DNA of 64,000 bases from Salegentibacter lacus. GTDB taxonomy: Bacteria > Bacteroidota > Bacteroidia > Flavobacteriales > Flavobacteriaceae. Within the stretch, counting starts at the first letter, position 1, and the number at the start of each line of letters is the position of its first letter. Shown one piece after another: positions 26,895 through 35,379 of this stretch. The DNA lies in contig NZ_JAIQZB010000001.1 in NCBI RefSeq assembly GCF_020164555.1, positions 62,001 to 126,000 of the forward strand. Direction: 5' to 3'. Made by a program: the position numbers and the translations under genes. The notes under the pieces are model-generated. The model was not told the DNA's origin and ran no database searches. It was given only the letters and a program-made list of their open reading frames with translations.

Positions 26895-27518
26895 ATGAGT
26901 TTAGTGCGCCTTAATATAAAAGGAATTTCTTATAGTCAAACCCAAAACGGAGCTTACGCTTTAATCTTAAGCGAGGTAGAGGGAGAACGTAAACTTCCCA
27001 TTGTTATTGGAGCTTTTGAAGCGCAATCTATTGCAATTGCCCTGGAAAAAGAGATCAAACCCCCACGCCCGTTAACCCACGATCTATTTAAAAATTTTGC
27101 AGACCGGTTTGAGATTACTGTAAAACAGGTAATTATTCATAAACTGGTAGACGGTGTTTTTTATTCAAGCCTTATTTGCGAACGCGATAAGATTGAGGAA
27201 ATTATAGATGCGCGCACCAGCGATGCTATTGCCCTAGCCTTAAGGTTCGACGCCCCTATTTTTACTTATAAAAACATTCTTGATAAAGCTGGAATTTTCC
27301 TGAAAGGAGACGAAGCCGAACAGGAAGCGTCAAAAAAGCAGGAAGAAGAAATTATTTCAGAAGAATTGCTTCCAGATGATATCGACATCAAATCTGACGA
27401 TACCAATTACAAAAAATTATCTTTAGACGAACTAAAAACTTTGCTCTCCCAGGCCGTAAACAATGAAGATTACGAGAAAGCGGCACGCATACGGGACGAA
27501 ATTTCCAAACGCAAATAA
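26895..27518 (+). CDS. Bifunctional nuclease family protein (DUF151) with C-terminal UVR motif
   Basis: A 207-residue soluble protein. The BFN domain covers about 1-135, with YALILSEVEGERKLPIVIG and DARTSDAIALALRFDAPIF. After an acidic linker the C-terminus (LSLDELKTLLSQAVNNEDYE, then KAARIRDEIS) is a UvrB/UvrC interaction motif. BFN proteins have been described with DNase and RNase activity; the UVR tail suggests docking to a repair or ClpC-like partner, which is an inference. It overlaps the nucleoside transporter by one base (TAATG), so the two are translationally coupled. Confidence 0.87.
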   Translation: MSLVRLNIKGISYSQTQNGAYALILSEVEGERKLPIVIGAFEAQSIAIALEKEIKPPRPLTHDLFKNFADRFEITVKQVIIHKLVDGVFYSSLICERDKIEEIIDARTSDAIALALRFDAPIFTYKNILDKAGIFLKGDEAEQEASKKQEEEIISEELLPDDIDIKSDDTNYKKLSLDELKTLLSQAVNNEDYEKAARIRDEISKRK

Positions 27519-29230
27519 TGCCCGACTTTATGAATAAAACCTGGTTTTGCCTGATTTTAGTTCTACTTAGTGTGACCAGCACTTTTTCTCAAGAGATTTC
27601 AAAAACCTGGACTTTAAACCAAGATCAGCAAGATTCTATCCAGGAAAATTTCATTAATGGCAATACCTTGCACTTAGATGAAGGAATCTTTAGTATTAGT
27701 AAAACTGATGATACCCTTGCCCAGGGAGATTATATTTTTCAAAACAAACTGCTCGTTTTATTCTACAATATTCCTGAAGACAGTATTGTAAATTACCGGG
27801 TTTCTACACTTACAGATTCCAGCCTTGTAATAAACCAGGCAAATAAAAAATTTCATTTTAAGAATAAGGAATTCAATGATCCCAAAGAGGTAATCCCTGC
27901 ACCCGTTGTTAAAGAAATGATCCCCAGTACGGGGCTTTCTGCAAGCAGCATTGGCCGTGGCGCTTTGGGAATGCTCACCTTGCTTATCATAGCTTTTTTA
28001 TTTAGCAGCAATCGTAAGGCAATTAACTGGAAAACCGTCGGGGTAGGCCTGGGCGCACAATTATTGCTTGCATTCGGTGTGCTAAAGGTTCCTTTTATAC
28101 AGAGTATATTCAATTTAATAGGGAAAGGTTTTGTGCTAATCTTAAATTTTACGGCAGCGGGAAGTGAATTTTTGCTCGGGGATATGATGAATGTAGAAAG
28201 TTTCGGCTTTATTTTCCTTTTCCAGGTTTTACCCACAATTATTTTCTTTTCGGCCCTAACCTCGGTATTATTCTACCTGGGAGTTATTCAGGTTGTGGTA
28301 AAAGGATTGGCCTGGGTACTTACCAAATTACTGGGGATTTCCGGTGCAGAAAGTCTAAGTGTAGCCGGTAATATTTTCCTTGGTCAAACCGAAGCCCCAC
28401 TTATGATTAAAGCCTACCTGGAACGGATGACGCGCTCAGAAATTTTACTGGTGATGATTGGTGGTATGGCAACCGTTGCCGGTGGTGTACTGGCAGCATA
28501 TATTGGCTTTTTAGGTGGCGACGATCCTGAACTCCGACTCCAATTTGCAAAACACCTTTTGGCAGCTTCAGTAATGGCAGCGCCCGGAGCGATTGTAGTT
28601 TCAAAAATATTATATCCGCAACAAAATGAAATCAATACCAATGTTGATGTTTCTTCTGATAAAATTGGCTCGAATATTCTTGATGCTATCGCCAACGGAA
28701 CCACAGAAGGTTTAAAACTTGCAGCTAATGTCGCCGCAATGCTTCTGGTTTTTATCGCCTTTATCGCGATGATTAATTACGTCTTGAACTGGACAGGTTC
28801 CTGGACAGGCATAAATGCATTTTTAGCTGAAAACACTCCTTATTCCGGTTTTTCCCTGGAAGCTATTTTAGGAACCATTTTCGCCCCTTTAATGTGGCTT
28901 ATTGGTGTTGCCAAAGAAGATATGATGCTTATGGGTCAGTTGTTGGGAATTAAACTCGCGGCAAGTGAATTTGTTGGCTACGTTCAGCTGGCCGATCTTA
29001 AAAATACAGCAAACGCACTTAGCCTTAGTTATGAGAAATCGGTGATTATGGCTACTTATATGCTTTGTGGATTCGCAAATTTTGCATCTATAGGAATCCA
29101 GATTGGTGGAATTGGCTCGCTGGCGCCCGGCCAAAGAAAAACTTTATCTGAATTTGGTATGAAAGCACTAATTGGCGGAACTATTGCATCGTTACTTTCA
29201 GCAACGATAGCCGGGATGATCATTGGTTAA
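27518..29230 (+). CDS. Concentrative nucleoside transporter (NupC/CNT family) with N-terminal extracytoplasmic domain
   Basis: A 570-residue inner-membrane protein. Residues about 150-570 form a CNT transporter, with the signature GNIFLGQTEAPLMIKAYL, the GGMATVAGGVLAAY stretch and MLCGFANFASIGIQIGGIG, which imports nucleosides with H+ or Na+. Residues 1-130 are extra: a signal-peptide-like start (ATG at 27518 or 27530) and a small beta-rich domain with repeated DGIFS/DYIFQ-like strands, resembling a lipocalin-like module. It is coupled to the upstream nuclease gene and followed by thyA, giving a nucleotide-salvage cluster. Confidence 0.87.
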   Translation: MPDFMNKTWFCLILVLLSVTSTFSQEISKTWTLNQDQQDSIQENFINGNTLHLDEGIFSISKTDDTLAQGDYIFQNKLLVLFYNIPEDSIVNYRVSTLTDSSLVINQANKKFHFKNKEFNDPKEVIPAPVVKEMIPSTGLSASSIGRGALGMLTLLIIAFLFSSNRKAINWKTVGVGLGAQLLLAFGVLKVPFIQSIFNLIGKGFVLILNFTAAGSEFLLGDMMNVESFGFIFLFQVLPTIIFFSALTSVLFYLGVIQVVVKGLAWVLTKLLGISGAESLSVAGNIFLGQTEAPLMIKAYLERMTRSEILLVMIGGMATVAGGVLAAYIGFLGGDDPELRLQFAKHLLAASVMAAPGAIVVSKILYPQQNEINTNVDVSSDKIGSNILDAIANGTTEGLKLAANVAAMLLVFIAFIAMINYVLNWTGSWTGINAFLAENTPYSGFSLEAILGTIFAPLMWLIGVAKEDMMLMGQLLGIKLAASEFVGYVQLADLKNTANALSLSYEKSVIMATYMLCGFANFASIGIQIGGIGSLAPGQRKTLSEFGMKALIGGTIASLLSATIAGMIIG

Positions 29231-29314
29231 TTTAAAAAATACCTTTCAGAATTTTATTTGAGAAGCTTTTGCTTTTGCTATTTTAGCAAAACTAATCTTC
29301 TGCACCCTAAACTT

Positions 29315-30139
29315 ATGAAACAATACCACGAGCTTTTACAGCATATTTTAGATAACGGAACCGACAAGGGAGATCGTACCGGCACTGGCACCAGAAGCAT
29401 TTTTGGCCATCAGTTACGCTTCGATTTAAGTGAAGGTTTCCCTATGGTCACTACCAAAAAACTTCATTTAAAATCTATTATTTACGAATTGCTGTGGTTT
29501 CTAAAAGGCGACACCAACGTCAAATATCTTCAGGAAAACGGAGTTAGAATTTGGAACGAATGGGCCGATGAAAATGGAGATCTGGGCCCTGTCTATGGTA
29601 AACAATGGCGAAACTGGAACAACGAAGATATAGACCAGATAAACGAGATTATTGAAACCCTCAAAAAGAATCCGAATAGTCGCAGAATGTTGGTTTCGGC
29701 CTGGAATCCTTCAGTTTTGCCAGATTCTTCAAAATCTTTTTCAGAAAATGTAGCTGATGGAAAGGCTGCACTTCCGCCCTGCCACGCATTTTTTCAATTT
29801 TATGTGGCCGACGGTAAACTTTCCCTTCAACTTTATCAAAGAAGCGCCGATGTTTTTCTTGGCGTACCTTTTAATATCGCTTCTTACGCACTTTTAACAA
29901 TGATGATGGCCCAGGTTTGTGGTTATGAAGCTGGAGATTTTATCCACACGTTTGGTGATGTTCATATTTACAGCAACCATGTGGAACAGGTGAAATTGCA
30001 ACTTTCCAGAGAACCAAGAGCTTTACCAAAAATGAAAATCAACCCTGAAATCAAAAATATTTTTGATTTCGACTATAAAGATTTTAAATTAGAAGATTAT
30101 AATCCGCATCCCGGCATAAAAGCCAAGGTTGCAGTATAA
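29315..30139 (+). CDS. thyA: Thymidylate synthase
   Basis: A 274-residue enzyme converting dUMP to dTMP with methylene-tetrahydrofolate. The start at 29315 ([15 protein letters not shown]) matches the family; an upstream in-frame ATG would add an unrelated stretch. Features: [14 protein letters not shown] for phosphate, the catalytic Cys in [13 protein letters not shown], the [18 protein letters not shown] block and HIYSNHVEQ. The dihydrofolate it makes is recycled by folA at 34897. It lies 84 bases after the nucleoside transporter. Confidence 0.95.
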   Translation: MKQYHELLQHILDNGTDKGDRTGTGTRSIFGHQLRFDLSEGFPMVTTKKLHLKSIIYELLWFLKGDTNVKYLQENGVRIWNEWADENGDLGPVYGKQWRNWNNEDIDQINEIIETLKKNPNSRRMLVSAWNPSVLPDSSKSFSENVADGKAALPPCHAFFQFYVADGKLSLQLYQRSADVFLGVPFNIASYALLTMMMAQVCGYEAGDFIHTFGDVHIYSNHVEQVKLQLSREPRALPKMKINPEIKNIFDFDYKDFKLEDYNPHPGIKAKVAV

Positions 30140-30171
30140 CCCAAATTAATTTAATTAAAATTTTAAAGTTT

Positions 30172-30549
30172 ATGAAAAAGTTAATGCTTATCGCATGTTT
30201 TGTAATTGGAGGTTTAACCAGTGCTCAAGCCCAGCAAACCTCTCCGGTTTGGCCAGGTTGTGAAGATGCCGAAGATGTAAAAGCCTGTTTTAATCAAAAA
30301 CTATCACAACACGTTAGAGAGAATTATGAATATCCGCAAACCGAAGACGGTGATTATGTTCGCGGAAAGGTGGAAATCTCTTTTACTATTGATGAAAAAG
30401 GAAAAACTGTTGTAAATTCGGTTGAAGGACCTGAGCCAAAAGTAAACGCTGCTGCTAAGGAAATGATCCAAAAAATCCCTGATATGGAACCGGGAACTTT
30501 ACAAGGAGAACCAGACGATCGTAATTTTACCGTTCCATTTAACTTCTAG
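30172..30549 (+). CDS. Small exported TonB C-terminal-like protein (first of a tandem pair)
   Basis: A 125-residue protein with a signal peptide (MKKLMLIACFVIGGLTSAQA) and a single TonB_C-like domain: SPVWPGCED-x6-KACFNQKLSQHV, YEYPQTEDGDYVRGKVEISF, DEKGKTVVNSVEGPEPKVNA and a beta-strand end FTVPFNF. There is no transmembrane anchor or proline-rich spacer, so it is not an energy-transducing TonB. The two cysteines could form a disulfide. It is about half identical by eye to the next gene. Confidence 0.78.
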   Translation: MKKLMLIACFVIGGLTSAQAQQTSPVWPGCEDAEDVKACFNQKLSQHVRENYEYPQTEDGDYVRGKVEISFTIDEKGKTVVNSVEGPEPKVNAAAKEMIQKIPDMEPGTLQGEPDDRNFTVPFNF

Positions 30550-30582
30550 AAAAACAGTCTGGAAACCCCAAATCCCCAAGCT

Positions 30583-30993
30583 ATGAAAAAATTAATGTTT
30601 TGCTTTTTCCTTTTTACCGGCACTTTTGCATTTGCGCAAGATGATGTAGATGTAAAAGGAAATACGGTTACTGTAAGAGAGAAAGCACCGGTATGGCCGG
30701 GATGTGAAAGCAGTGATGACCAAAAAACCTGTTTCAACCAGAAATTGATGGAACACGTTAAGAATAATTATAAATACCCACGAAATGACAAAGGGGAATT
30801 TATAAGAGGTAAAGTTGTTGTGAAAATGCATGTAGACGAAGAAGGCAAAACCGTGGTCACTTCAGTAAAAGGAGATCAAAAACCGGTAATTGCAGCTGTT
30901 GAAGATATGCTGAAAAAGATGCCCGTTATGACGCCGGGGACCCGCGGTGGCTCACCTACTAAAATAAGTTACACCCTTCCGCTAAATCTTTAG
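30583..30993 (+). CDS. Small exported TonB C-terminal-like protein (second of a tandem pair)
   Basis: A 136-residue paralogue of the preceding gene, 33 bases downstream. It has a signal peptide (MKKLMFCFFLFTGTFAFAQ), then APVWPGCESSDDQKTCFNQK, FIRGKVVVKMHVDEEGKTVV and a final ISYTLPLNL strand. The WPGCE and CFNQK cysteine positions are conserved between the pair. Periplasmic location is expected; function unknown. Transcription probably ends at the hairpin at 31064-31096. Confidence 0.78.
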   Translation: MKKLMFCFFLFTGTFAFAQDDVDVKGNTVTVREKAPVWPGCESSDDQKTCFNQKLMEHVKNNYKYPRNDKGEFIRGKVVVKMHVDEEGKTVVTSVKGDQKPVIAAVEDMLKKMPVMTPGTRGGSPTKISYTLPLNL

Positions 30994-31033
30994 GAAGCAG
31001 GCTATACTTTAACTTGGCCTTAACTACCAGGGG

Positions 31034-31064
31034 TTTCAGACCGAACGAAAAAATTGTAAATTTG
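31034..31064 (+). promoter_or_regulatory. Predicted promoter of egtBD
   Basis: TTTC (31034-31037), 19 bases, then TAAATTTG (31057-31064), an exact TAnnTTTG -7 box with a near -33 element. The start point would fall near 31070, inside the first arm of the adjoining hairpin, so only readthrough RNA from upstream would contain the whole hairpin. Confidence 0.6.
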
Positions 31065-31096
31065 AGTGGTACCCAAAAAAGTACCACTCTTTTTTT
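31064..31096 (+). terminator. Terminator abutting the egtB start codon
   Basis: A perfect 9-bp stem GAGTGGTAC / GTACCACTC with an 8-base loop, followed by seven Ts and directly by the egtB ATG at 31097. It should terminate RNA coming from the TonB-C-like pair. Confidence 0.85.
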
Positions 31097-32260
31097 ATGC
31101 AATCACAAGAACAATTACTCGATTTTTTTAGAAAAACCAGAGCGCATTCAGAACTTATTTGCTCCTTTCTGGAAACCGAAGATTATGTGGTACAACCCAT
31201 AGTAGATGTTTCTCCACCAAAATGGCATCTTGGCCATACCACCTGGTTTTTTGAAGAATTCGTTCTAAAACCAAATGCCAAAAACTATAAACTTTTCGAT
31301 AAAAATTCGGCTTACGTTTTCAACAGTTATTACGAGAGTGTTGGCGATAAGGTAATTCGCACTAATCGCGGAAATTTATCCCGTCCAACAGTTGCCTGGG
31401 TTTATGAGTATCGAAACTATGTTTCCAAAGCAATGCAGCAATTTCTGAAAGATGAGAAAATTTCAGAAGAACTCTGCGGCATTGTAGAAATTGGTTGCCA
31501 TCATGAAAAACAGCACCAGGAACTTTTATTAACAGATATTAAGTATATTCTTGGCAACAATCCTCTATTTCCTGAATATAACGATCAATTTAAAGAGAAC
31601 CCTATTCAGGATTTTAAACAGGAATGGATTTCAATTTCTGAAGGTGTTTATGAAGTGGGCCATAAATCTGATGATTTTTGTTACGATAATGAAGAAGGCG
31701 TTCACAAAGTTTATTTGAATGATTACCAGATTTCGAACAAACTGGCTACCAATTCCGAGTTTATAGAATTTATAGAGGCCGGAGCTTACAAAGATGTACT
31801 TCTATGGCACGCTGAAGGCTGGGATTGGGTGAATAATAACAATATTGAAGCGCCTTTTTACTGGCATACAATAAATGGAGAATGGCATCAATATACTTTA
31901 AACGGACTTACAAAACTTATTCCTGAAGCCCCACTAAACCACATTTCCTATTTCGAAGCTTTTGCCTTTGCACAATGGAAAGGTTTAAGATTACCTACCG
32001 AATTTGAATGGGAAACCGCACAACAATATTTTAACTGGGGCGATCGCTGGGAGTGGACAGAAAGTGCCTATTCCCCCTACCCCAATTACACTAAACCCGA
32101 AGGCGCACTTGGTGAATATAACGGCAAATTTATGGTAAGCCAAAAGGTGCTGCGCGGAGCTTCAGTAGCTACTTCCCCAAATCATTCACGGCCTACTTAT
32201 CGCAATTTTTTTCATCCACATTTACGCTGGCAGTTCACCGGCTTAAGACTTGCCAAATAA
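31097..32260 (+). CDS. egtB: Ergothioneine biosynthesis iron-dependent sulfoxide synthase EgtB
   Basis: A 387-residue enzyme that joins hercynine to cysteine or gamma-glutamylcysteine with O2. The N-terminal DinB-like domain supplies the iron ligands: His47 in WHLGHTTWFFEEF and His136/His140 in CHHEKQHQELLLTDIKY. The C-terminal FGE-sulfatase-like domain shows ISEGVYEVGH, GLRLPTEFEWETA, GDRWEWTESAY and NFFHPHLRWQFTGLRLA. No egtA or egtC is nearby, so cysteine as the direct sulfur donor is plausible but not proven. The start codon touches a terminator hairpin, giving a very short leader. egtD follows after 13 bases. Confidence 0.93.
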   Translation: MQSQEQLLDFFRKTRAHSELICSFLETEDYVVQPIVDVSPPKWHLGHTTWFFEEFVLKPNAKNYKLFDKNSAYVFNSYYESVGDKVIRTNRGNLSRPTVAWVYEYRNYVSKAMQQFLKDEKISEELCGIVEIGCHHEKQHQELLLTDIKYILGNNPLFPEYNDQFKENPIQDFKQEWISISEGVYEVGHKSDDFCYDNEEGVHKVYLNDYQISNKLATNSEFIEFIEAGAYKDVLLWHAEGWDWVNNNNIEAPFYWHTINGEWHQYTLNGLTKLIPEAPLNHISYFEAFAFAQWKGLRLPTEFEWETAQQYFNWGDRWEWTESAYSPYPNYTKPEGALGEYNGKFMVSQKVLRGASVATSPNHSRPTYRNFFHPHLRWQFTGLRLAK

Positions 32261-32273
32261 CCAACATATTTAA

Positions 32274-33242
32274 ATGAAAACTACACCAACCACATTTCAG
32301 TCGGCTTTTGAAGAAGACGTATATAAAGGTCTCAACAGCTTTCCCAAATATTTACTTTCAAAGTATATCTACGATGAAAAAGGAGACAAAATTTTCCAGC
32401 AAATAATGGCAATGCCCGAATATTATCTCACCAATTGCGAGTTAAATATTCTGGAAAGTCATAAAGCGGCGATTGCAGAAATCATCAATAAAGAAGGCGG
32501 ATTTGATCTTATAGAACTCGGTGCGGGAGACGGTAAGAAAACTAAGGTTCTTCTGAAAGAATTGGTAGATAAAGAATACGATTTTAATTATTTACCTATA
32601 GATATTAGCCAGAACGTTTTGGAAGAGCTGAAAAGTTCTTTAAAAAATGAAATACCGGAAGTTAATGTGAAAATCCAGCAGGGAACCTATTTTAAAACCC
32701 TGGAAAACCTGACTGATTATACGAATCGCAGAAAAGTAATTTTAGTTTTGGGGTCTAATATCGGAAACCTTTTACACGAAAATGCCATTGAATTTCTTCG
32801 GAATATACAGGAAGCGATGACTGCGGAAGACATGCTTTTTATGGGCTTCGACCAGAAAAAAGATCCTCAAAAGATTTTGGATGCTTACAATGATGCAGCG
32901 GGAATTACTGAAGCTTTCAATAAAAATTTACTGACACGAATAAATAAGGAATTAGATGCAGATTTTAATCTTGATAATTTTATTCACTGGGAGGCTTACG
33001 ATCCGGAAAGCGGTACGGCAAAAAGTTATCTTGTAAGTAAAGCGAATCAAAAAGTAGCTATTAACAAACTTGATTTAGAAGTAAGCTTTGATGCCTGGGA
33101 AAGCATACATACCGAAATTTCACAAAAATACGACGATGCAGTGGTAGAATGGCTAGCTGAAGAGGCCGGATTGGAAATACAAACCAGTTTTCAGGATAAA
33201 AACGATTACTATAAAAACTATATTTTCAGGAAGAAAATATAA
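32274..33242 (+). CDS. egtD: L-histidine N-alpha-methyltransferase EgtD
   Basis: A 322-residue SAM-dependent enzyme that trimethylates histidine to hercynine, the first step of ergothioneine synthesis. Visible features are the conserved start PKYLLSKYIYDEKGDKIFQQ, MPEYYLTNCELNIL, the SAM loop LIELGAGDGKKT near residue 80, PIDISQNVL and LGSNIGNLL. It is translated just after egtB, so the pair forms an operon. It converges with a class V PLP enzyme only four bases away. Confidence 0.93.
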   Translation: MKTTPTTFQSAFEEDVYKGLNSFPKYLLSKYIYDEKGDKIFQQIMAMPEYYLTNCELNILESHKAAIAEIINKEGGFDLIELGAGDGKKTKVLLKELVDKEYDFNYLPIDISQNVLEELKSSLKNEIPEVNVKIQQGTYFKTLENLTDYTNRRKVILVLGSNIGNLLHENAIEFLRNIQEAMTAEDMLFMGFDQKKDPQKILDAYNDAAGITEAFNKNLLTRINKELDADFNLDNFIHWEAYDPESGTAKSYLVSKANQKVAINKLDLEVSFDAWESIHTEISQKYDDAVVEWLAEEAGLEIQTSFQDKNDYYKNYIFRKKI

Positions 33243-33246
33243 AAAT

Positions 33247-34332
33247 TTAGACGCCGAATTTCCTTAATTCTTTTAAAATAAATTCAAGCTCTTTTTCGGT
33301 ATTAAAGTAGTGAAAACTTATACGTACACCTTCTCCACGTTGGGATACAATAATTTGTTTGCTTCTTAAATACGCATACAATTTATCGTCTCCTTTAATA
33401 TTAAAAATCGAAGAATGTTCGGCGCGATTTACCACGCTTTCTTCCAGGAGATTCATTTTAGTAAATTCAGTTTTGGCCCTAGCGCTTATTGCTTGAATTC
33501 GTAATGAGATCTCGTTTATTCCAATTTTATTGATGAGTTTTAGAGCTTGTGCCAAGCTCCCATAATTCAGTGTATCCTGGTGACCGGGCTCAAACTTCCC
33601 TATAAAATTTCCCTCGTGGGCTTTGTATTTTCCTTGCAAAGAGCCAAAACCTAAAGCTTTAGGAGCTATTTTTCCTTCCACTTCTTTTTTGAAAAGCATA
33701 AACGCATTTCCATAACCGGCGTTCAACCATTTATAAGTACTGCTAATAAGCACGTCCAATCCGCTATCCTCAAAATTAAAATCCTCCGTACCGCAAAATT
33801 GGGTTCCGTCAGCAATAAAAAGGGTTTCAGGATATTCCTTTTTTAGTTTTTTTACAAAATCAAGAGCTATCTTTATTCCGTTGATATATTGTACAATGCT
33901 AAACGAAAAGAAATCGGGTTGTTGCTTTTCAAAGGCTTCAGCTATATTATTCTCTAAATTTTCATCAATTTCAGCATAAGAAATTTTAAAATTCCTGGAT
34001 TCTATGGTCCAGTTTAGCGAAGGATAATCATTTTTCAACAGTAAGGCTTTTTGAGGTTTTTCAAGACCTTCAAGCAAAGTATTAAATCCGTAAGAAAAAT
34101 TCGGCACTAAAGCTACCTGCGCAGGCGGGCAGCCAAAAAAATTGCCAACCAGTTCCCGGGTTTCAGTTAGAATTTCGGCCTGTTTTTCTTTAAAAACGCT
34201 TGCGCCAAGGAGAAAATCCAGATCGTGATTTTGCCTGAACTCCCAAACCGCTTCCGGTAAAAGTCCCGAAGCCGCGGTATTTAGATAGGTATATTGTTCT
34301 AAAACCGGAAATCCTTTTCTTAAATTATCCAT
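33247..34332 (-). CDS. Class V aminotransferase-fold PLP enzyme (candidate C-S lyase)
   Basis: A 361-residue protein of the cysteine desulfurase/selenocysteine lyase superfamily. The PLP lysine is Lys201 in ISSTYKWLNAGYGNAF, the ring-stacking and N1 contacts lie in FIADGTQFCGTEDF (Asp175, Gln178), and the N-terminus has YLNTAASGLLP. It faces egtD end to end. The third step of ergothioneine synthesis needs a PLP C-S lyase (EgtE, same superfamily), so this gene is a natural candidate, but convergent orientation and similarity to generic class V enzymes leave it open; a desulfurase or kynureninase-like role is possible. Confidence 0.8.
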   Translation of the reverse strand: MDNLRKGFPVLEQYTYLNTAASGLLPEAVWEFRQNHDLDFLLGASVFKEKQAEILTETRELVGNFFGCPPAQVALVPNFSYGFNTLLEGLEKPQKALLLKNDYPSLNWTIESRNFKISYAEIDENLENNIAEAFEKQQPDFFSFSIVQYINGIKIALDFVKKLKKEYPETLFIADGTQFCGTEDFNFEDSGLDVLISSTYKWLNAGYGNAFMLFKKEVEGKIAPKALGFGSLQGKYKAHEGNFIGKFEPGHQDTLNYGSLAQALKLINKIGINEISLRIQAISARAKTEFTKMNLLEESVVNRAEHSSIFNIKGDDKLYAYLRSKQIIVSQRGEGVRISFHYFNTEKELEFILKELRKFGV

Positions 34333-34361
34333 TTTCCTCTGCGAATTGTTAACAAAAACTG

Positions 34362-34369
34362 TAAATTTG
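34362..34369 (+). promoter_or_regulatory. -7 promoter element before the 2TM-folA-fructosamine kinase unit
   Basis: TAAATTTG, an exact TAnnTTTG match, 27 bases before the ATG at 34396 in the divergent gap to the class V enzyme gene. The -33 element is not clear. Confidence 0.5.
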
Positions 34370-34395
34370 GAATAGACACTAAAGTACTTCTAATT

Positions 34396-34893
34396 ATGTT
34401 TTCTAAAAAGAAAAACACTTCCAAACTCGATGCAGAACAGCGTGAACTCTATGAGCACGCACGTAAACGTACCCTGCAGAAAAAGAGATTATTTCAGCAT
34501 TTTATTATTTTTCTAATTGGCGCCATTTTCCTCATCGTTCTAAATGTGGTGATTGGCTACCAGGAGAATTTTATGCCGCTTGGCTATAATTGGTTTGTGT
34601 GGGCTATTTTAATTTGGGCTTTTTTATTATTGGGCCACGTTTTTAATGTTTTTATTACCAATAAATTCCTCGGCAAAGAATGGCAGGATAAGCAAATGTC
34701 TAAATTGGTACAGAAGCAAAAGGAGAAAATTGCTCAAATGCAAAAACAGGTAGAAAAAGATTTTCCTGCTAATCCTCCTCAAAGAGAAACCCCTCCAAAG
34801 TCGGAAAGCAAGCCAGAATTAAAAAGGGAAAATGAACGCTTTCAGCCCAAAACAAACGACCCAGAGAAGCCAGATCAACCTTACAATACTTAG
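34396..34893 (+). CDS. 2TM domain protein with charged proline-rich tail
   Basis: A 165-residue inner-membrane protein. Two hydrophobic helices (about 35-55 and 67-90) follow an N-terminal basic coiled stretch (LYEHARKRTLQKKRLFQHF), and the C-terminal third is a Lys/Glu/Gln coiled coil leading to a Pro/Glu-rich tail. The flavobacterial 2TM family is named for this hairpin, and it often accompanies histidine kinases of the LytS type, but none is here. Three bases separate it from folA, so it is part of that operon; role unknown. Confidence 0.78.
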   Translation: MFSKKKNTSKLDAEQRELYEHARKRTLQKKRLFQHFIIFLIGAIFLIVLNVVIGYQENFMPLGYNWFVWAILIWAFLLLGHVFNVFITNKFLGKEWQDKQMSKLVQKQKEKIAQMQKQVEKDFPANPPQRETPPKSESKPELKRENERFQPKTNDPEKPDQPYNT

Positions 34894-34896
34894 ATT

Positions 34897-35379
34897 ATGA
34901 TCACGATGATTGCCGCTGCTGCTGAAAATAATGCTCTCGGGAAAGATCAGGATTTGGTGTGGCATTTGCCAGACGATTTTAAGCGTTTCAAAAAACTCAC
35001 CTCCGGACATCATATTATTATGGGGAGAAAAACTTTTGAAACTTTCCCTAAACCACTTCCAAACCGGACGCATATTGTAATTACCAGGAAAGATAATTAC
35101 TTAAAGAAAGATGCGACGGTGGTATCTTCTTTGGAAAAAGCCCTGGAATTTGTAAAAAAAGATGAACAACCTTTTATAATTGGTGGTGGTGAAATTTATA
35201 AATTGGGAATGGACGTTGCCGATAAAATTGAGCTTACACGCGTGCACGACACTTTTGATGCAGATACTTTTTTTCCGGAAATAGATGAAGAAAAATGGAA
35301 ATTAATAGCCGAAGAATTTCATCCCAAAGACGAAAAGCACAATTACGCATTCACTTATCTTACTTATGTTAGAAAATGA
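34897..35379 (+). CDS. folA: Dihydrofolate reductase
   Basis: A 160-residue enzyme reducing dihydrofolate to tetrahydrofolate with NADPH. Features: MIAAAAENNALGKDQDLVWHLPDDF with the acidic residue in the LPDDF helix, IIMGRKTFETFP, LPNRTHIVITR and the cofactor loop FIIGGGEIYKLGM. It completes the thymidylate cycle with ThyA. Its last 14 bases overlap the start of the fructosamine kinase gene in another frame. Confidence 0.95.
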   Translation: MITMIAAAAENNALGKDQDLVWHLPDDFKRFKKLTSGHHIIMGRKTFETFPKPLPNRTHIVITRKDNYLKKDATVVSSLEKALEFVKKDEQPFIIGGGEIYKLGMDVADKIELTRVHDTFDADTFFPEIDEEKWKLIAEEFHPKDEKHNYAFTYLTYVRK

